From DASZZV01 sp035544835 (GTDB lineage Bacteria; Acidobacteriota; Thermoanaerobaculia; Gp7-AA8): a stretch of DNA of 27,169 bases. Within the stretch, counting starts at the first letter, position 1. Each line of letters starts with the position of its first letter. Made by a program: the position numbers and the translations under genes. Shown here in pieces: positions 23,424 to 27,169 of this stretch. The notes beneath the pieces were generated by a model. It made no database searches and was not told the DNA's origin. It saw only the letters and a program-made list of their open reading frames with translations. The stretch lies in the NCBI GenBank assembly GCA_035544835.1, contig DASZZV010000035.1, forward strand, positions 1 through 27,169. Reading direction: 5' to 3'.

Positions 23424-25901
23424 ATGGATCGCTACATCTGCATACACGGTCACTTCTACCAGCCACCCCGGGAAAACCCCTGGCTGGGAGCGATCGAGCT
23501 TCAGGACTCCGCTCATCCCTATCACGACTGGAATGAACGGATTACCGCGGAGTGCTACGCGCCGAACACCGCCTCCCGCATCCTCGATGTCGGTGGCCAG
23601 ATCCGAAAGATCGTAAACAACTACTCGCGCATCAGCTTCAACTTCGGACCGACGCTGCTCTCCTGGCTGGAAGAAAACTCACCGGACACCTACGCTGCCA
23701 TCCTCGCTGCGGACAGCGACAGCATCGGTCGTTTCTCCGGTCACGGCTCGGCCATCGCGCAAGCCTACAACCACATCATCCTGCCCCTGGCCTCGGAACG
23801 CGATCGTCGCACCCAGGTCATCTGGGGCTTGCGGGACTTCGAGAGCCGCTTCGGACGCAAGCCCGAGGGGATGTGGCTGCCTGAAGCGGCTGTCGATCTC
23901 GACACGCTCGAGAGCCTGGCAGAACAGGGCCTGGCCTATACCGTCCTCGCGCCCCACCAGGCCCGGAGCGTTCGCGCATTGGGCGACAAAATCTGGACCG
24001 ACGTGAATGGCAGCCGGATCGACCCCTCGATTCCCTACCTGTTGCGGTTGCCGTCAGGGGCGGAGATGGCCATCTTCTTCTATGACGGTCCGATCTCCCG
24101 CGCCGTTGCCTTCGAGCGGCTTCTAACTCGCGGCGAGCTTCTGGCCGACCGCCTGACGACCGCCTTCTCGGCAACGAGAAAACATCGTCAACTCGTACAC
24201 ATCGCCACCGATGGCGAGACTTATGGACACCACCATCACCGCGGCGACATGGCCCTGGCCTATGCCCTCGACTACATCGAGACGCAAGGACTGGCCCGCC
24301 TCACAAACTACGGGGAATTTTTGGCGAATAATCCGCCGACACACGAGGTCGAGATCATCGACGACACATCGTGGAGCTGCATTCACGGCATCGAACGCTG
24401 GCGCTCCGATTGCGGTTGCAACTCCGGATCTTCACTTGGATGGACGCAACGCTGGCGAGGACCGCTTCGCGAATCACTGGACTGGCTGCGCGATCGAGCC
24501 GCCGCAATCTACGAGACCCTGGCCGCCGACCTGTTCACCGCCCCATGGGACGCCCGTGACGATTACGCAAGCGTCGTCCTGAATCCATCGGAGAGCGAGC
24601 GCGACGAATTTCTGGCCAGAAATTCATCTCGTCCTCTGACCACCGGCGAACGTCTGACCGCTTTCCGGCTCATGGAAATGCAACGCAACGGCATGCTCAT
24701 GTACACGAGCTGTGGCTGGTTCTTCAACGAGCTCTCCGGAATCGAGACCGTGCAGATCCTCCGCTATGCGGCGCGGGTCATCCAACTGGCCCGCGATCTG
24801 GCCGGGGGGGATCTCGAGCCGGAGTTTCTCCAGCTGGCCGAGCTCGCGAAAAGCAATCTGCCGGAGATGGATAACGGGCGTGTGATTTACGAGAAGCTCA
24901 TTCGCCCCACCATGATCGACCTCTTCGGAGTCGCTGCGCACTATGCGGTCTCCTCACTATTCGAGAGCTACGCAGCGAACAGCCGGATTTACTGCTACGA
25001 AGTCGACCGACACCAGGCCGAAAACTTCGACGTCGGCCGCGCCCGAGTCGTGGTCGGCCGCGCCACAATCTGCTCGATGCTCACCGAGGAATCGAAGCAG
25101 CTGGCCTTCGGCGTACTGTACCTCGGCGACGTCAATCTCACCGGCGGCGTCCGGGAGATCGGTGATCTCGACGAATACCAGCGCTTCTGCGCGGATATCG
25201 AACAGTCCATTCACCGAGGGGATCTGGCGGCGATTCTCCGGTTGCTCGATCGAGAGATCGGCACTATGACTTTCTCCATCCGCTCGCTCTTCCGCGATGA
25301 GCAGCGCAAGATTCTCAACCTGGTCTGGAAGTCGACGCTATCCGAAGCGGAATCGGCGTTTCGTCAACTACATGACCGTTACGCACCCCTCATCAGATTC
25401 CATTCCGACCTCTTCATCCCGCTGCCGAAAGTCCTCTATATGGCCGTGGAATCCGATCTCAATCTACGGCTCAAGCGCGCCCTGGCCTCCCCGGAGTTGC
25501 CGATCCCGATGATCCAGGAGCTGCTTGGTGAAGTCCGAAAAGAGAAGGTCACCCTCGACGAGCCCGAGCTCGCCTACGAGCTGAAGAGAACCATCAGCGC
25601 GATTACCCGCCGATTGTTGCTGGGGCCGACCGATCTGGCGACACTGCAGCAGGTCGATGCAACCGTCTCCCTGGTGCGTACGCTTCCATTTAACGTCGAC
25701 CTCTGGGAAATGCAGAACGCCTACTACGCGATGAGCGAGCGACTCCTCGATGACAAGCTGTTCAGAGAAGAGGAGCCCGAGGACATCGCGGTCTGGAGAG
25801 ACTTGTTCGATAGCCTGGGAGACAAGCTCTCCATGCAGAAAAAAGGCAAACGTGAAATCAGACATCATCCGGAAAAATCCGTGCTCCGTGTCGGAACTTA
25901 G
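23424..25901 (+). CDS. GH57 family glycoside hydrolase with DUF3536 domain
   Basis: This is probably an intracellular alpha-glucan-active enzyme (amylase or glucanotransferase type), 825 residues, with no signal peptide. The N-terminal GH57 barrel shows YICIHGHFYQPPRENPW, the nucleophile Glu154 in GMWLPEAAVDLDTLE and the second catalytic Asp263 in IATDGETYGHHHHRGD. The C-terminal half (about 360-815) matches the DUF3536 type found in many Acidobacteriota and Cyanobacteria, with the YTSCGWFFNELSGIETVQIL motif. Its exact substrate is not established for the family as far as I can say. No ribosome-binding site is obvious before the ATG, and with only 27 bp after the kinase stop, coupled translation is likely. 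The neighbouring glucan cluster supports a glycogen-related role. Confidence 0.92.
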   Translation: MDRYICIHGHFYQPPRENPWLGAIELQDSAHPYHDWNERITAECYAPNTASRILDVGGQIRKIVNNYSRISFNFGPTLLSWLEENSPDTYAAILAADSDSIGRFSGHGSAIAQAYNHIILPLASERDRRTQVIWGLRDFESRFGRKPEGMWLPEAAVDLDTLESLAEQGLAYTVLAPHQARSVRALGDKIWTDVNGSRIDPSIPYLLRLPSGAEMAIFFYDGPISRAVAFERLLTRGELLADRLTTAFSATRKHRQLVHIATDGETYGHHHHRGDMALAYALDYIETQGLARLTNYGEFLANNPPTHEVEIIDDTSWSCIHGIERWRSDCGCNSGSSLGWTQRWRGPLRESLDWLRDRAAAIYETLAADLFTAPWDARDDYASVVLNPSESERDEFLARNSSRPLTTGERLTAFRLMEMQRNGMLMYTSCGWFFNELSGIETVQILRYAARVIQLARDLAGGDLEPEFLQLAELAKSNLPEMDNGRVIYEKLIRPTMIDLFGVAAHYAVSSLFESYAANSRIYCYEVDRHQAENFDVGRARVVVGRATICSMLTEESKQLAFGVLYLGDVNLTGGVREIGDLDEYQRFCADIEQSIHRGDLAAILRLLDREIGTMTFSIRSLFRDEQRKILNLVWKSTLSEAESAFRQLHDRYAPLIRFHSDLFIPLPKVLYMAVESDLNLRLKRALASPELPIPMIQELLGEVRKEKVTLDEPELAYELKRTISAITRRLLLGPTDLATLQQVDATVSLVRTLPFNVDLWEMQNAYYAMSERLLDDKLFREEEPEDIAVWRDLFDSLGDKLSMQKKGKREIRHHPEKSVLRVGT

Positions 25902-25938
25902 CTTTTAGCTTTTAGCTGCTAGCTAGAAGCTAGAAGCT
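25900..25938. terminator. Long hairpin between convergent GH57 and phosphofructokinase genes
   Basis: Arms 25900-25917 and 25921-25938 pair over 18 bp. The only two non-Watson-Crick positions are wobble-type (G-U on the plus-strand transcript), and the loop is GCT. Each arm is built of a TTTTAGC or AGCTAGA direct repeat. The left arm starts inside the GH57 stop codon, and the right arm ends six bases before the phosphofructokinase stop. The position suits a bidirectional terminator, but no U-tract follows on either side. Confidence 0.6.
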
Positions 25939-25944
25939 GCCCCC

Positions 25945-27108
25945 CTAGTGCAGGAACATCGGCAGTCCCATCACACTGGCCACCTTGGGTCGATACTGCT
26001 TCTCATCGTAGAAACGTCCGATCTCCACACGCTTGATGCCCTCGCCGATGACCTCGATCGGAACAGCCGTGTAGCGGCCGCCGAGAATCGACACCATCTT
26101 TCCCATATCGCCTGAAGCGATCAGATCGGCGGCCAGTCCACCAAAGTTATTGGCGACGAGTTGATCGAGGGAGTCCGGCGCGCCAGATCGCATCAGGTAT
26201 CCGAGACGTTGATAAATGCATCGATCGCCGGATCTTCTCTCGAGATCACTGGCGATGAATTCGCCGATTCCCCCGAGCTTGCGGTTCCCGAAAGTGTCGG
26301 GCTGGCCGCTCTCAAAGTACCTTCCGCCAACGGGACAGACCCCTTCGGAAACGGCGACCACAGCGTACTTGCTGGGGTTCGAAGCGCGGTCCGCCTCGAG
26401 CAGTTCGTAAAAGCGATCGGGATCGTACGGAACCTCGGCGATGAGGGCGCGGTCGGTACCCGACAGATACGACGCCAGAAGACAGGTCTCGCCGGAGTAG
26501 CGACCGAACAGCTCGACCACGAGGAAACGCTCGTGGGAACCAGCTGCAGTCCGTAAATCATTGATGAACTGCACCGATCGCGTCACCGCCGTCGAGAAAC
26601 CGATGCAGTAGTCCGTCCCGTAGACGTCGTTGTCCATCGTCTTCGGCACGGCGACGATCGGTACGCCTTCCATATGGAGGCGACGCGCGAACGAGAGCGT
26701 ACCGTCCCCGCCGACCGCGATCAGAGAATCGAGCTCAAGATGTTCGAAAGCCCTCAAAGCAACGTCGGTGAGGTCGTACAGGCCGCGTGAATCCGGCTTG
26801 CGCCCTTCCAGCGAGACGTGCTCCGGAAGACGCTCGGCTTTGACGATCGAGGGATTCGTGCGGGAACTATGGAGAATGGTCCCGCCGGTGCGGTCAATGG
26901 TCCTTGTGTTGGCCCGATTCAAAGGCATCAGCCAGTCGGGATGTTCCTTCTCGTGGGGATTGATATTGATCAGTGCCGCCCAGCCGCGCCGGAGTCCCAT
27001 GATCTCGCAGCCTTTGTCCTCCAGACGCCAGACCAGCGATTTGATCGCCGAGTTCAGCCCCGGCACATCGCCGCCTCCCGTCAAAATCCCGACACGTTTT
27101 CGTCTCAT
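25945..27108 (-). CDS. pfkA: 6-phosphofructokinase
   Basis: This enzyme phosphorylates fructose-6-phosphate to fructose-1,6-bisphosphate, the committed step of glycolysis, in the cytoplasm. The product is 387 residues from ATG 27108; a GTG three codons upstream is the alternative start. Motifs are GILTGGGDVPGLNSAI at the N-terminus, GGDGT at 133-137, PKTMDND at 155-161, the substrate-binding ELFGRYSGETCLLAS and GYLMRSGAPDSLDQ. The Gly in GGDGT indicates ATP as phosphoryl donor, since PPi-dependent enzymes have GGDDT. The Lys in PKT is shared with PPi enzymes and with some ATP enzymes such as those of trypanosomes. The gene converges on the GH57 gene. Its promoter would lie in the last 60 bases of the window, where I see none clearly. 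Confidence 0.95.
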   Translation of the reverse strand: MRRKRVGILTGGGDVPGLNSAIKSLVWRLEDKGCEIMGLRRGWAALININPHEKEHPDWLMPLNRANTRTIDRTGGTILHSSRTNPSIVKAERLPEHVSLEGRKPDSRGLYDLTDVALRAFEHLELDSLIAVGGDGTLSFARRLHMEGVPIVAVPKTMDNDVYGTDYCIGFSTAVTRSVQFINDLRTAAGSHERFLVVELFGRYSGETCLLASYLSGTDRALIAEVPYDPDRFYELLEADRASNPSKYAVVAVSEGVCPVGGRYFESGQPDTFGNRKLGGIGEFIASDLERRSGDRCIYQRLGYLMRSGAPDSLDQLVANNFGGLAADLIASGDMGKMVSILGGRYTAVPIEVIGEGIKRVEIGRFYDEKQYRPKVASVMGLPMFLH

Positions 27109-27169
27109 CGCCTTCACTTTAGACCAGAATTGAAATGAACAAACGAGCCTCCCCCCAATGACCCTCCCG

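Noticed and set aside
1..27169. CRISPR arrays, tRNA or rRNA genes, phage or insertion-sequence genes
   Set aside because: No regularly spaced repeats, cloverleaf or rRNA-like segments, or transposase/integrase motifs were seen. The PIN toxin-antitoxin pair and the REPIN-like repeats are the only mobile-type features.

Overview
The window is bacterial, GC-rich and densely coded. An Oar-like TonB-dependent receptor with a carboxypeptidase-type N-terminal domain, a lipoprotein sulfatase fused to TPR repeats, a Ser/Thr kinase fused to a TonB C-terminal domain and a GlgE-type glucan cluster together suggest Acidobacteriota. This is inferred from gene content only, because no rRNA or other phylogenetic marker is present.

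Layout, left to right. On the minus strand: a TonB-dependent receptor truncated by the window start (1-1950), and a sulfatase-like/TPR lipoprotein (2276-4366) that appears to have its own promoter. Next is a large alpha-glucan/trehalose cluster, transcribed right to left: glgE (18369-20357), a Phd-VapC type toxin-antitoxin pair (17652-18325), a treS-maltokinase fusion (14214-17525), malQ (12127-14214), glgB (9455-12130), treZ (7600-9504) and treY (4515-7352). From treS to treZ the genes overlap, so this core is one translationally coupled operon. Divergent from glgE, on the plus strand, are a Ser/Thr kinase-TonB fusion (20766-23396) and, 27 bp behind it, a GH57/DUF3536 glycoside hydrolase (23424-25901). 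A 6-phosphofructokinase (25945-27108, minus) converges on the GH57 gene across a near-perfect 18-bp hairpin.

How the genes work together. TreS turns trehalose into maltose, the fused maltokinase makes maltose-1-phosphate, GlgE polymerises this into alpha-1,4-glucan and GlgB branches it. TreY and TreZ cut glucan back to trehalose, and MalQ reshuffles maltooligosaccharides. The window therefore encodes a closed trehalose-to-glucan cycle. The usual de novo entry enzymes (OtsAB, GlgC, GlgA, GlgM) are absent here. The GH57 enzyme and phosphofructokinase fit glucan turnover and glycolysis, and the kinase is a plausible regulator.

The main unexpected structure is not genic. Two REPIN-like elements (a pair of small palindromes in inverted orientation, 103-120 bp in total) lie in the cluster. 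One is in the treZ-treY gap. The other is inside malQ, where it is read in frame as about 35 residues. Two further tandem palindromes are translated within the unusually long disordered N-terminus of GlgB. The treS leader carries a six-codon minicistron with a strong Shine-Dalgarno sequence that can be sequestered in a hairpin and that overlaps the treS start codon. These are the best candidates for undescribed features.
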